The position numbers were made by a program, and so were the translations under genes. From positions 1 through 64,000 of the forward strand of contig NZ_JAHLPR010000035.1 in the NCBI RefSeq assembly GCF_018918005.1: DNA of 64,000 nt, written 5' to 3'. Shown here piece by piece: positions 26,329-35,784 of the stretch. Origin of the DNA: Paenibacillus sp. MSJ-34. Its GTDB lineage: Bacteria > Bacillota > Bacilli > Paenibacillales > Paenibacillaceae. The stretch's first letter is position 1; each line of letters starts with the position of its first letter. The notes under the pieces are model-generated. The model ran no database searches, had not been told where the DNA came from, and saw nothing but the letters and a program-made list of their open reading frames with translations.

Positions 26329-27819
26329 ATGTTCCAGGATTTTAAGCTCGGCGGCGACCGTCCGGTTGCGATACAAGTGAAAGAATACGTCAAACGTTTA
26401 ATTATAAAAGGGGCGCTTCAGGCGGATCAGAAGCTGCCCTCTACACGAGAAATGAGCGGTTTGCTTAAGGTGAGCCGCAATACGGTCATTGCCGCCTATG
26501 AAGGGTTGGAGGATGACGGATTCGCGTATGCGATTCCCGGCAAAGGCAGCTATGTGGCCGCGATGGCGGGCCATTTGGCAACAGATAACGGAGGAGCTAA
26601 CGGCTCCGCCGCCTGGCAGATCGACTGGAAGGCGAGAATGAACGAGTATGCCGTATCGGCCGTAGAGTTGGATATGATGAAGCAGGGCATTCGCGCCCCA
26701 AAAGGAACGATCTCGTTCACAAGCATCGCTCCGGATGAGCGACTGTTTGATCTGGGGGCTGTAAGGCGAGCCTTTATGGATCGGATGGCTATCGAAGGGC
26801 AGGTGCTGCTTAACTACGGCTACGCCAAAGGCTACAAGCCGCTGATCGATTACTTGATGCGTTACATGGAGAATAAGGGCGTCGATATAAGCGGCAAGGA
26901 TATGCTGATTACAAGCGGGTTTACGGAAGGCTTTGACATTGTGCTGTCGGCGCTGCGCCCTTCTGCGCGCCGCGGAGCGGCAATTTGTGAAAATCCGACC
27001 CACCATACGGCGATCAAAAATTTGAAGCTGCAAGGATTCGCGGTTACCGGCATTCCGATGGAGCCTGACGGTATTGATGTAGAGCATCTTGAGGCGGTAT
27101 TGCGGAAACAGACAAACAGCTTCGATCTGGCCTATTTGACCCCTTCCTATCACAATCCTACGGGCATCGTCATGTCGCCGGCGAAGCGCAGCGCCGTTAT
27201 GAAATTAATGACGCGCTATCGGATTCCGGTGATCGAGGACGGATTCAACGAGGAACTGCGCTACTCGGGAGCGCATGTTGCGCCGTTAATCGCGACAGCA
27301 GGGCGAGGGAACGGAGTCATCTATATCGGCAGCCTCTCCAAGGTGCTGTTTCCTGGCTTGCGAGTGGGCTGGGTGCTTGGAGACCGGGCGTTGATCGACT
27401 CTCTGGAAAGCATTAAGCGTGCTCGCACCATTCATACGTCAACAATCGATCAATCGATATTATATCAATATTTGCTCAATGGGAATTTCGATAAATATGT
27501 AAAAAAAGCCCGCATGGAATATAAACGCAAATATGAGCTTACGAAGGCATGCTGCGAAACGTATCTCTCTGAGGCGAAGCTGTCCGGCGACGGGGGCTTG
27601 CATTTGTTCCTTACCTTCCCGTCAGGCGTAAGTACACGCCAACTGCTGGAAGCTTGCGTAGAACAGGGCGTTATTTTTACGCCGGGAGACAAGTTTTTTA
27701 TTCAAGAAGGCGAAGGGACGAATACTTTGCGGCTTGGTTTTTCACGAGTATCGGATGAAAATATCGAGCGGGGCATTCGAATCATCGGCGAACAGGCGCG
27801 TCATTTACTTAAGGCATAA
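26329..27819 (+). CDS. MocR-type GntR/aminotransferase regulator, DdlR-like
   Basis: A protein of 496 residues: an N-terminal GntR winged helix (about 10-75, KLPSTREMSGLLKVSRNTVI) fused to a fold-type I aminotransferase-like domain (about 115-490) that binds PLP. Visible are YLTPSYHNPTGIVMS, EDGFNEELRYSG and the PLP-lysine region YIGSLSKVLFPGLRVGWV. Such MocR proteins sense PLP-amino acid adducts. The next two genes are D-Ala-D-Ala ligase and an aminotransferase, so it is probably the equivalent of Brevibacillus DdlR, which activates ddl. Substrate inference rests on context. The downstream ddl starts 61 bp after its stop. Confidence 0.85.
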   Translation: MFQDFKLGGDRPVAIQVKEYVKRLIIKGALQADQKLPSTREMSGLLKVSRNTVIAAYEGLEDDGFAYAIPGKGSYVAAMAGHLATDNGGANGSAAWQIDWKARMNEYAVSAVELDMMKQGIRAPKGTISFTSIAPDERLFDLGAVRRAFMDRMAIEGQVLLNYGYAKGYKPLIDYLMRYMENKGVDISGKDMLITSGFTEGFDIVLSALRPSARRGAAICENPTHHTAIKNLKLQGFAVTGIPMEPDGIDVEHLEAVLRKQTNSFDLAYLTPSYHNPTGIVMSPAKRSAVMKLMTRYRIPVIEDGFNEELRYSGAHVAPLIATAGRGNGVIYIGSLSKVLFPGLRVGWVLGDRALIDSLESIKRARTIHTSTIDQSILYQYLLNGNFDKYVKKARMEYKRKYELTKACCETYLSEAKLSGDGGLHLFLTFPSGVSTRQLLEACVEQGVIFTPGDKFFIQEGEGTNTLRLGFSRVSDENIERGIRIIGEQARHLLKA

Positions 27820-27880
27820 CAGCAGTCGGAAGAACAATCCGTAAGCGTGTAACGATTTTTAAAGAAGAAGAGGTGTCGTG

Positions 27881-28819
27881 ATGAAAGTTGGCGTGATTAT
27901 GGGCGGTATTTCCTCCGAGCGCGAGGTTTCGCTGAAGACAGGCCAAGAGATGATCAATCATTTGGATCGCAGCCGTTATGAGGCGATTCCCATTGTGATC
28001 GATCGGCGAGCGGAACTCATCGCGCAAGTTCAACAGGCAGGCATCGATCTTGCGCTATTGGCGCTGCATGGACGATATGGCGAGGACGGTACGGTGCAGG
28101 GAGCGCTGGAGACGCTGGGCATTCCGTATACAGGAAGCGGTGTTCTTGCAAGCAGCTTATGCATGAATAAGCAGCTATCCAAGATGTTGCTGAGAGCAGC
28201 GGGCGTGCATACGCCTGCAGGACTTTGCTGGCAGGGGATGGACGATTATGATCCGCAGGCGGTGGAGCAACTGGGTTACCCGGTTATTGTGAAGCCGAAT
28301 GCGGGGGGATCCAGCATCGGCATCCGGCTTGTGCATCATGAGATGGAACTGCTGCCGGCTGTTCGGGAGGCTTGCAGTTTGGATCAGGCGATCTTGATTG
28401 AGCCCTATATGAAAGGTACGGAGCTGACCTGCTCGATTGTGGATGGCGAGGTATTGCCGATGATCGGCATTCGCCCCGCGCATTCGGAGTGGTTCGACTA
28501 CAAAGCGAAATATGAAATCGACGGCGCCGAGGAGAAGGTAATCCAGCTTCCTCCCGTTATAGAGCGGCGCGTGCGCGAGACAGCGCTTGTCAGCTTCCGG
28601 TTGTTGCAGTGCAAGGTCTACGCAAGGGTCGATATGATTTTGTATCAGGATGTTCCTTACGTGCTGGAAGTAAACACCTTGCCGGGAATGACCGCAGGCA
28701 GCCTGCTTCCGAAGAGCGCAGCCGCAGCGGGTATGACCTTTGCACAACTGCTGGACCGCATTATCGCCGCCTCGCTCCATGAGCGGACACAGGAATGGGG
28801 GATGGTGCAATATGCGTAA
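27881..28819 (+). CDS. ddl: D-alanine--D-alanine ligase
   Basis: An ATP-grasp enzyme of 312 residues that makes the D-Ala-D-Ala dipeptide for peptidoglycan. Family signatures are VIMGGISSEREVSLKTGQEM at the N-terminus, LALHGRYGEDGTVQGALETL, the ATP-grasp stretch PVIVKPNAGGSSIGIRLV, and VLEVNTLPGMTAGSLLPKSA. The ATG at 27881 is preferred over the abutting GTG at 27878; AAGAAGAGG lies upstream. Its last codons overlap the next gene (ATG at 28812), so they are cotranscribed. Paenibacilli normally keep a main ddl elsewhere; this regulated copy may act in adaptive or sporulation-linked wall synthesis, which is inference. Confidence 0.93.
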   Translation: MKVGVIMGGISSEREVSLKTGQEMINHLDRSRYEAIPIVIDRRAELIAQVQQAGIDLALLALHGRYGEDGTVQGALETLGIPYTGSGVLASSLCMNKQLSKMLLRAAGVHTPAGLCWQGMDDYDPQAVEQLGYPVIVKPNAGGSSIGIRLVHHEMELLPAVREACSLDQAILIEPYMKGTELTCSIVDGEVLPMIGIRPAHSEWFDYKAKYEIDGAEEKVIQLPPVIERRVRETALVSFRLLQCKVYARVDMILYQDVPYVLEVNTLPGMTAGSLLPKSAAAAGMTFAQLLDRIIAASLHERTQEWGMVQYA

Positions 28820-29996
28820 CGAAGAGGGTTCAGGGCGGTTTTTATCCTCGCGTGTACAGGATATTCGGCCATCGGGCATTCGCGCGTTTTTCGATCTGAA
28901 TGCGGCAGGCGGAGATACAATCGCCCTTGGAGTCGGAGAGCCGGATTTCGTTACCCCGGAAAAGGTGCGCGAAGCTTGCATTCAGGCATTGCGCGAAGGG
29001 CGCACGAAATATACTTCAAATGCCGGCTTGATGGAGCTGCGGGAGGAGCTTTCGGCTTATTATGCCGGCAGCTTCGCGCTTTCCTACGATCCTGAGCAGG
29101 AAATCATCGTGACGGTGGGGAGCAGCGAAGCCGTCGACCTGGCGCTGCGGGCGGTGATCGATCCGGGCGATGAGGTGCTGATTCCGGCGCCGGGCTATAT
29201 TGCCTATGAACCGATTGCCCATCTGCATGGCGGTAAAATCGTGGAAGTGGCGGCAACGGCAGCGGACCGGTTCAAGCTGACTCCGCAAGCGCTGGAAGCG
29301 GCGATTACTCCCTATTCGAAGGCTTTGATGGTCAATTATCCGTGTAATCCGACCGGAACAGTGATGACAGAGCAGGATTGGCTGCCGATTGTCGACGTCA
29401 TTATCAAACATAATTTGGTTGTCATTTCGGATGAAGTTTATGCCGAACTGACTTATGGGAGGAAGCATGTCAGCATCGCCTCCTTGCCGGGCATGAAAGA
29501 GCGTACGATCGTTATAAGCGGTTTTTCCAAAGCGTTTGCGATGACAGGCTGGCGGGTAGGCTATGCTTGCGGCCCGCACGAGTTGATCGCCGGCATGCTG
29601 AAAATTCACCAGTACACGATCATGTGCGCCCCTACTATTGCACAGATCGCCGCGCTGGAATCGTTGCGTTATGGCTTGGCTGCCAAAGATGAGATGATGG
29701 CGAGCTACAATGAACGCCGCAAGCTGTTTGTGGCCGGCTTGAATGCAATCGGGCTGGCTTGCCATGAGCCTGAAGGGGCTTTCTATGCCTTTCCCTCCAT
29801 TGCTTCTACCGGCATGTCATCCGAGCAGTTCGCTCTTGGGCTGCTTAAGGAAGCGAAGGTGGCGGTCGTGCCGGGACATGTATTCGGATCGGGCGGAGAG
29901 GGATTTATTCGCTGCTCCTATGCGACCTCGCTCGTCGATTTGGAGAAGGCGCTGGAGCGGATGGGAAAGTTTATGCAGGCGATGCAGCCGGTTTGA
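28812..29996 (+). CDS. Class I/II PLP-dependent aminotransferase
   Basis: A fold-type I aminotransferase of 394 residues similar to PatA/AspC-type enzymes. Motifs: GVGEPDFVTPEKVREACIQA, VNYPCNPTGTVM, SDEVYAELTYG, the PLP-lysine region VISGFSKAFAMTGWRVGYAC, and FIRCSYATS with the carboxylate-binding Arg near the C-terminus. The start overlaps the end of ddl by 8 bp, so translation is coupled. In this cluster it may interconvert an alanine-family substrate feeding D-Ala or respond to the same ligand as the MocR regulator; this is inferred from neighbours. A strong terminator follows. Confidence 0.88.
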   Translation: MRNEEGSGRFLSSRVQDIRPSGIRAFFDLNAAGGDTIALGVGEPDFVTPEKVREACIQALREGRTKYTSNAGLMELREELSAYYAGSFALSYDPEQEIIVTVGSSEAVDLALRAVIDPGDEVLIPAPGYIAYEPIAHLHGGKIVEVAATAADRFKLTPQALEAAITPYSKALMVNYPCNPTGTVMTEQDWLPIVDVIIKHNLVVISDEVYAELTYGRKHVSIASLPGMKERTIVISGFSKAFAMTGWRVGYACGPHELIAGMLKIHQYTIMCAPTIAQIAALESLRYGLAAKDEMMASYNERRKLFVAGLNAIGLACHEPEGAFYAFPSIASTGMSSEQFALGLLKEAKVAVVPGHVFGSGGEGFIRCSYATSLVDLEKALERMGKFMQAMQPV

Positions 29997-30008
29997 TGGA
30001 ACGAAACA

Positions 30009-30054
30009 GGACCGCAAACGAGATTAGCCTCTCGCTTGCGGTTCCCATTTTTTG
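30009..30054 (+). terminator. Terminator of the ddl operon
   Basis: GGACCGCAAACGAGA pairs with TCTCGCTTGCGGTTCC over about 15 bp with a 6-nt loop, followed by CATTTTTT. A clear intrinsic terminator between the convergent ddl operon and ABC exporter operon. Confidence 0.8.
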
Positions 30055-30092
30055 CACCAGCGTTATGATTCACATACGTGTGGTATACGACT

Positions 30093-30860
30093 CTACTCGT
30101 CCATCTTCATCAACCAGCGCGACAGCTTCTCTTCCCGCGCCTTCAAATCGCGGTTTCCTGCGCCGCATTTCCCCAGCGGCAGTTCGCCGACAAGGCTTCC
30201 GTCCAGCATATAAAGAACCCGTTCCGTTCTGGCTGCGACTTTGACGTCATGAGTCACCAATAGAATCGCCGTTCCGGTTCGGTTCAAATCGGCCAATATG
30301 TCCATGACTTCGCCGGCGGCTTTGGAATTGAGTGCGCCCGTAGGCTCGTCGCCGAAGACGATATCAGGTTGATTGATCAGCGCCCGACAGATGGCCGCCC
30401 GCTGAAGCTGACCGCCGGAAGCTTGCGTGATATCGCGATCGGCCAGCTCGGCAATGCCGGTCTTGCGCATGAGCTCCATCGCTCGTTGGTTGATTTGGCG
30501 TCGGCCGCCTTTTTTCGCCATATACGCGGACAGAATGATATTGTCGAGAAGAGTTAAGTTTTTTAATAGATAATGATGTTGAAAAATAAATCCCATGGAA
30601 TGCAAACGAAGTTCGGACAACTCCCGTTCGGACAGCCCGGCAATTTCTTGCCCGTTCAACGCAACGCTTCCCGAGGTCATTCGATCCATGCCGCCGACGT
30701 TGTACAGCAACGTCGACTTTCCGGACCCGGACGGCCCCATGACCGCGACAAACTCTCCTTTCTTCATCTGCAAGTTCACGTTTTTCAGGATATGCTGTTC
30801 GTTCTGCTTGCCGACGGCATACGTTTTATGCAACGCTCTCGCCTCCAATACAATCCCCAT
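30093..30860 (-). CDS. ABC transporter ATP-binding protein, MacB/BceA type
   Basis: An ATPase of 255 residues with Walker A GPSGSGKS, Q-loop FIFQHHYLLKNLTLLDNI, signature ASGGQLQRAAICRALINQPD, Walker B VFGDEPTGALNS and the H-loop THD. It belongs to the LolD/MacB/BceA group that pairs with FtsX-fold permeases, and the preceding gene (30873) is exactly such a permease, 12 bp away. The pair probably forms a mechanotransmission or peptide-resistance type exporter rather than an importer. Last gene of the TetR-led operon. Confidence 0.9.
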   Translation of the reverse strand: MGIVLEARALHKTYAVGKQNEQHILKNVNLQMKKGEFVAVMGPSGSGKSTLLYNVGGMDRMTSGSVALNGQEIAGLSERELSELRLHSMGFIFQHHYLLKNLTLLDNIILSAYMAKKGGRRQINQRAMELMRKTGIAELADRDITQASGGQLQRAAICRALINQPDIVFGDEPTGALNSKAAGEVMDILADLNRTGTAILLVTHDVKVAARTERVLYMLDGSLVGELPLGKCGAGNRDLKAREEKLSRWLMKMDE

Positions 30861-30872
30861 ACAATCCCTCTC

Positions 30873-33206
30873 CTAACTTGCAATGATTCTCGCGATGCTG
30901 GTTTTTTCGATCGATAATAGGCTCAGTAACGCGGCAATGGCCACAACCAGCGTGAAAATGAGCGGGCAAACAAGATAAGCTTGAACCGGATCGATAGCAA
31001 ACTCGATTCGGGCGGCGCCCATGAACGACATGAGTGCGCTAGCCATTCGTTCCCCGAGCGTATTGGCGACGACGGTTCCGAGAATGATCCCGATCCCGAG
31101 CGGCAGCATCGTCCTGGCCAAATACTGTTTCCGAATATGGTTGAACGAAAAGCCGATGCTTCGCATAATCGCGATTTGGGTCTCGTCCTTGGCCAGTATC
31201 ATCCTTAGAAACAAGGAGGTAATGAGAATGGCGACGAACAGGGCGACCGCAAAAGCGATCATCGTAAACAGTTTGAGCTGTCGTATCGTACCGCCGAAAG
31301 TTTGCGTTAAATATCCTTTCAAATCCGTTACTCTGGCCGGGTAGAAGGCTTTGGCGTATTCGTCCGTTTTGGCGCCGACATTGATATGCGGTTTCACATC
31401 CAAGCTGATTTCACATCGAAGCGCCGTTTCGGGCCGGAAAGGCCATATCGCTTTGGCCGTTCGTCCGCCGTGCGTCACATCCTGATAAATCCCGCTCACG
31501 ACCGCTTCCTTCTCTTGCCCATGAACAACGAGCCGGAGGCGATCGCCCACCTGTTTCCCCAATTCCTTGCCGTTCAGGTAGGAGAGCGCGATTTCTTCGT
31601 CGCGGAGGGGAGGGCCCCCTTGCACATATTCCAGCGGGAACATCGAGAAATCTCCGGTCTCCACCGTCATATTTTCCCGGATGCCGTCCTCGCGGACGAC
31701 CTCGAACCGGCTGGTGACTTTCGGCGAGAAACGCTCGATATCCGGATCGTTCTTTATATAGTCGACAATGCTGTGAAACGCTCCAATGTCCGCTTGCTGC
31801 ATATCGATTCGCAGATCGCTTCGTTCGATTCCCATATACTTGATAAAATCGGGGGATTGAACCGTATTCAGGAAATGGAGCGGAACGATCGCCATAAAGG
31901 AACATATGCAAAAAATAAGGAGCAATAGTCGGTACATTTTGAAGCGCTGAAGAACATCCCTTATCCCGAGAAAAAGAGGGACATGCACCCGTTTCGTTCG
32001 ATGCAAAGGCAGGAATGCGGCATGAATCCGGCTCTCGCCGACGTTTCCCGACCGCAACGCTTCGACGGCCGAGATGCGATCGAACTTCCTCAAGATAAAT
32101 CTGCAGAACGATACGACAATGAAGAAGATCACGGCCGCGGCAACGAATGGAATGAGTTGCGGGAGAAAGCTGCCCGGAGCGGTGCCGAGGTACAGCATCA
32201 TATTGGATGTAAATAACGGCTTTAGAAACAAGGATGCCGCATAGCCGATCGCACAACCGAAAGCGGCGAGCGCGACATATTTCAGCAGATACATCTTCTT
32301 GATGTCGCGTTGCCCGATTCCGATCGCTTTCATGACCCCGATTTCCCGATAATCTTCTTCAACGACCGCGAGAATCGTAAACCGGATACAGAGAAGCGCG
32401 ATGATATTCAGCAGCAAGCTGACCAATATGATTACGGCAGCGACCATACCGTCGGTAATCGCATGCAGCATTTTGAACAATCGATCATCGACATTCGGCC
32501 CCTTTCCGGGTAACCCGGACGATTCGTACGCCTGCCTGAATTCGCTTAATTTGCCTGGATCCGTAAGCTGGAACTCAATCAAGTATTCCGTTTCGCCCAG
32601 ATTCTTTGCGAGCGTATCCAAGTCGGCTTCATGGACGACAAAGCGTTTGGAATGAACGATCGAAGGGTTCATCTGAACGTCCCGGACGAAGTCGGAAACG
32701 GTGAGATCCATGCGAAACGAAGCGCCCGCGAGGGCGACTTTATCGCCGACATTCAAGTTTTTCCGCTGCATGTAGTAGACCGGAACCGCAATGCTTCCCG
32801 GCGAAACCCGGACGGGTTCGTTGTCCAGATTGAGCAAAAGATCGAAGGAACGATTCTGTTTGACAAAGTAATGGTCCATAACGCTCGTTTTTTCCGTCGC
32901 GGCGCCGCTGCCGATCGTTATATTCGATCCGTCGACGAGGAGCATCTCCGCGATCTGTTTCTTTTTTACAAGGGGGTTGCCGGAGGCGAAATCGTCGAAA
33001 TCGGCCTCATCGATGGTTCCGGCATGCATCTGGACAAAATGCGGGGCGTCGGCCTTCGCGAACAACGCGTTCAACGAACGGGATAATTCCGCAATCATGG
33101 TCGAGCCGCTCGCAACGAGACAAGCGGATAACGAAATAAAGACAAGCAAGGCGAAAGTGACGCCTTTTTGTCTGAGCGTGTCTTTTCTCAATAGGTTGAT
33201 TAGCAT
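30873..33206 (-). CDS. FtsX-like ABC transporter permease
   Basis: A membrane protein of 777 residues. An N-terminal helix (about 15-40) precedes a large extracytoplasmic domain (about 40-245), then helices with the FtsX core (EEDYREIGVMKAIGIGQRDI near residues 275-300), a second extracytoplasmic domain, and a second FtsX core near the C-terminus (KDETQIAIMRSIGFSFNHIR). The duplicated FtsX layout fits MacB/YtrF/Bce-type permeases. It works with the ATPase at 30093. Substrate unknown; TetR control and a second ABC exporter in the same operon suggest resistance to a toxic compound or peptide. Confidence 0.88.
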   Translation of the reverse strand: MLINLLRKDTLRQKGVTFALLVFISLSACLVASGSTMIAELSRSLNALFAKADAPHFVQMHAGTIDEADFDDFASGNPLVKKKQIAEMLLVDGSNITIGSGAATEKTSVMDHYFVKQNRSFDLLLNLDNEPVRVSPGSIAVPVYYMQRKNLNVGDKVALAGASFRMDLTVSDFVRDVQMNPSIVHSKRFVVHEADLDTLAKNLGETEYLIEFQLTDPGKLSEFRQAYESSGLPGKGPNVDDRLFKMLHAITDGMVAAVIILVSLLLNIIALLCIRFTILAVVEEDYREIGVMKAIGIGQRDIKKMYLLKYVALAAFGCAIGYAASLFLKPLFTSNMMLYLGTAPGSFLPQLIPFVAAAVIFFIVVSFCRFILRKFDRISAVEALRSGNVGESRIHAAFLPLHRTKRVHVPLFLGIRDVLQRFKMYRLLLLIFCICSFMAIVPLHFLNTVQSPDFIKYMGIERSDLRIDMQQADIGAFHSIVDYIKNDPDIERFSPKVTSRFEVVREDGIRENMTVETGDFSMFPLEYVQGGPPLRDEEIALSYLNGKELGKQVGDRLRLVVHGQEKEAVVSGIYQDVTHGGRTAKAIWPFRPETALRCEISLDVKPHINVGAKTDEYAKAFYPARVTDLKGYLTQTFGGTIRQLKLFTMIAFAVALFVAILITSLFLRMILAKDETQIAIMRSIGFSFNHIRKQYLARTMLPLGIGIILGTVVANTLGERMASALMSFMGAARIEFAIDPVQAYLVCPLIFTLVVAIAALLSLLSIEKTSIARIIAS

Positions 33207-33226
33207 GCGGCGATCTTGGCTCCTTC

Positions 33227-34063
33227 CTACTGCTGGAAAATATCTTTGCTCCCTTTGGTGCGGTTGATGCTGGTGAAGTCCGCCCTGGAGAAGGCAATCG
33301 TCGAGAGCAGCACGAATAATATGCCGAATGTCAATACGATGACGGCGCTTACCTGCGGCGTAATGACGAAACGGTCGATCTGGAACGCCAACTGTTCCGC
33401 GATTAAGTCGTCTGCGGGCAATGACATCTTTTCCAAACTAAGCGCTCTGAAAAAGGCCGCCGCATAGGTCATCGGATTCAATAGGGCGAGAATTTGCAGG
33501 CCTTGAGGCAGCAGGCTTAAGGGGACATACACGCCGCATAGAAACGTAATCGGCGTCGTCACGGCCATCGACACGATCTGGAACGTTTGCGATTGTTTCA
33601 CGGATGCTGCGAGAAACAATCCGAATGCCGAAAAGACAAGCCCCGCGACGATCATGAAGCCGACGGCGGCCAATGGGGTAAGGACGGACGAATATTTCAA
33701 GCCGATAAAATAACCTGCGATCAAAATCATAATCCCTTGGAATGTGGCGATCGTTGTCGAGGACAGCATCTGGCCGACCGCGATCTGGATTCTCTTGACA
33801 GGGCTGACCAACACTTCTTTCATATAACCGGAAACGATATCGTCGATCGTTGAAGAGGCGATATTGAGCGACGTCTGAAACACGACGATGATGACAATGC
33901 CGGCCAACACATAAGGAACGGGGTTGTCAATCGCGGTGCTTTGAAAGATATTGCTCAACAAATATAAATAGAAAAAAGGCATGATCAAAATCAACACAAG
34001 CTGTACCCGATTTCTGACAAACAGCTTCACGTTTCGCAACCATAATGCCGCAATAACGCGCAT
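33227..34063 (-). CDS. ABC-2 type exporter permease
   Basis: A protein of 278 residues with six predicted membrane segments and the ABC-2 membrane pattern (RNVKLFVRNRVQLVLILIMP start; GYMKEVLVSPVKRIQIAVGQ cytoplasmic loop; LCGVYVPLSLLPQGLQILAL near the end). It is the membrane partner of the DrrA-like ATPase, whose gene ends 5 bp upstream. Such pairs usually export drugs or lipids. Member of the TetR-led operon. Confidence 0.88.
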   Translation of the reverse strand: MRVIAALWLRNVKLFVRNRVQLVLILIMPFFYLYLLSNIFQSTAIDNPVPYVLAGIVIIVVFQTSLNIASSTIDDIVSGYMKEVLVSPVKRIQIAVGQMLSSTTIATFQGIMILIAGYFIGLKYSSVLTPLAAVGFMIVAGLVFSAFGLFLAASVKQSQTFQIVSMAVTTPITFLCGVYVPLSLLPQGLQILALLNPMTYAAAFFRALSLEKMSLPADDLIAEQLAFQIDRFVITPQVSAVIVLTFGILFVLLSTIAFSRADFTSINRTKGSKDIFQQ

Positions 34064-34067
34064 GCTC

Positions 34068-34982
34068 CTACCCCCTTATATCCTTGCCCGTCAATTCCAG
34101 GAACACATCGTTTAAGGTTCCTTTGCGAATCTCCAAGTCTTGAAGCGCCGGCCGATGCCGTTCGATGATGTCCATGAAATCCGACAAATCGCTCAACTCG
34201 ACTTCATAAGCGGCGGAATTGCGATGGAAGGCGAACCGGTAGTCCCGCAGCAAGGCTTCTAAGGCTTGCTCATCTCCAGTGACGATATGCGCTTTATCTT
34301 TGGTGTATCGCTTTTTTAAAACTTGCGGCTCGTCAAACGCAATGATTCGGCCATGATCCATCACCGCGACCTTATCGCAAATTTCGGCTTCATCCATGTA
34401 GTGAGTCGTGAGAAAAATCGTGACATTGTTTTTCTGCTGCAGCTTGAGAATATACTCCCAAATATTCGCTCTCGTCTGGGGATCGAGCCCCGTCGTAGGT
34501 TCGTCCAGAAACAATACTTTTGGCGAATGCAGCAAGCTTCTGGCAATTTCGACCCGTCTCTTCATGCCCCCCGACAAGTTGCCGACCATCGCTTTCTTCC
34601 GTTCCGTCAAGTCGACGATTCGCAGGACGGAATGAATCCGCTCGCGCATGATCGATTTGGGTATGCCGTAAAAATGGCCATGCATGTTTAAATTTTCTTC
34701 CACCGTCATTTTGTTGTCCAGGGTGGAGTCTTGAAACACCACGCCGATGACGCTTCGGACCGCGTCTTGCTCCCGGCCGACATCTTTGCCGTCGATCAGC
34801 AATGTGCCGGAAGTTTTGTCGATCATCGTGCATAAGGCGTTGATAGTAGTGCTTTTGCCCGCGCCGTTCGGTCCCAGAAAAGCAAAGACGCTCCCGCGCT
34901 CCACTTCGAAGGAAACCCGGTCGACCGCCGTGAAATCGCCGTACCGTTTCACAAAATCCTTGACCACAATCATAGGATCCAT
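34068..34982 (-). CDS. ABC-2 transporter ATP-binding protein, DrrA-like
   Basis: An ATPase of 304 residues: Walker A GPNGAGKS, signature LSGGMKRRVEIARSLLHSPK, Walker B LFLDEPTTGLDPQTR, and H-loop TTHYMDEAE, with a C-terminal extension (about 225-304) as in DrrA/CcmA-type drug exporters. It lies between the TetR gene (6 bp upstream) and the ABC-2 permease (5 bp downstream). Probably powers efflux of a compound sensed by the TetR protein; the substrate is not evident. Confidence 0.9.
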   Translation of the reverse strand: MDPMIVVKDFVKRYGDFTAVDRVSFEVERGSVFAFLGPNGAGKSTTINALCTMIDKTSGTLLIDGKDVGREQDAVRSVIGVVFQDSTLDNKMTVEENLNMHGHFYGIPKSIMRERIHSVLRIVDLTERKKAMVGNLSGGMKRRVEIARSLLHSPKVLFLDEPTTGLDPQTRANIWEYILKLQQKNNVTIFLTTHYMDEAEICDKVAVMDHGRIIAFDEPQVLKKRYTKDKAHIVTGDEQALEALLRDYRFAFHRNSAAYEVELSDLSDFMDIIERHRPALQDLEIRKGTLNDVFLELTGKDIRG

Positions 34983-34987
34983 TCCGA

Positions 34988-35641
34988 TTACCCGCTTTCC
35001 GTAGGATTCTTCGGACCTTGCGCCAGCATGTCAAGCAAATAAAGAAAGCTGCCTTTCTTTGCCCCCAATGTCGTTTCAACCAGATACGCAAAGGCCGTTG
35101 CTTTTTGCATCAACTCATGAGGCTCCCACTTGAAAATTCCTTCATCAAATAAAAACTGGGAAGATACGAGCAAAAATTCCACCGTCTCTTTCGGATAAGG
35201 AGTCTGAAACGCGCCTTCCGCGACGCCTTGCTCGATCACCTCCGTCAATACCGGAGTCAGTTGAAGAATCGTTTCCACCAAGCTTTTCTGGTGCATTTCC
35301 GCATTATTAATCCGGTGCAATTGCTCGATCATCGGTTCCTTCCGTCCGGTATCCGGTTTCTGCGCCATTAGAATCCGGAACAGTTTCTCGGGCGCATTCC
35401 ATTCGGGATCGGAGGCGATCGATTTGGCTGCGTGGACCCCCATGTCGATGAAACGCATGACGATGGCATCCATCACTTCCTCCTTGGATTGGAAATAGTA
35501 ATAGAACGTCCCTTTGGCAATTCCCACCTTTTGCAAAATATCTTGAATGGTCGTGGCGGAATATCCTTTTGCGGTAAAAAGCGACTCGGCCGCGTCCAAT
35601 ATTTCGTTTCTTCGTTCGTCAGGTTTTTTCGTAATTCTCAT
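34988..35641 (-). CDS. TetR family transcriptional regulator
   Basis: A regulator of 217 residues with an N-terminal TetR HTH (about residues 8-55, RNEILDAAESLFTAKGYSAT, then GIAKGTFYYYFQSKEEVMDA) and a helical ligand-binding C-terminal half. The ATG at 35641 follows GGGAGGA by 6 nt; a longer reading to 35656 starts inside that site. It is the first gene of the five-gene exporter operon and probably represses it by binding the palindrome at 35664-35680. Confidence 0.88.
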   Translation of the reverse strand: MRITKKPDERRNEILDAAESLFTAKGYSATTIQDILQKVGIAKGTFYYYFQSKEEVMDAIVMRFIDMGVHAAKSIASDPEWNAPEKLFRILMAQKPDTGRKEPMIEQLHRINNAEMHQKSLVETILQLTPVLTEVIEQGVAEGAFQTPYPKETVEFLLVSSQFLFDEGIFKWEPHELMQKATAFAYLVETTLGAKKGSFLYLLDMLAQGPKNPTESG

Positions 35642-35663
35642 TCGTATTCCTCCCACTCTATAG

Positions 35664-35680
35664 ACCGACCGTCGGTCGGT
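35664..35680. promoter_or_regulatory. TetR operator palindrome
   Basis: ACCGACCG-T-CGGTCGGT, a perfect 17-bp dyad 22 bp upstream of the TetR start. Its form is typical of TetR-family operators (CGACCGnCGGTCG-like). Confidence 0.7.
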
Positions 35681-35784
35681 TAACGTGATTGTAACATTAT
35701 GGAAGGCGTAAAATCAACGGGGAGACAAAGGCCGTCTTTCAATAATGTAAGCTTCGAATGTTCGAATGTAAGGGAAATCGATAC

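Noticed and set aside
31411-32256. 281-residue minus-strand frame
   Set aside because: Out-of-frame shadow of the FtsX-like permease gene.
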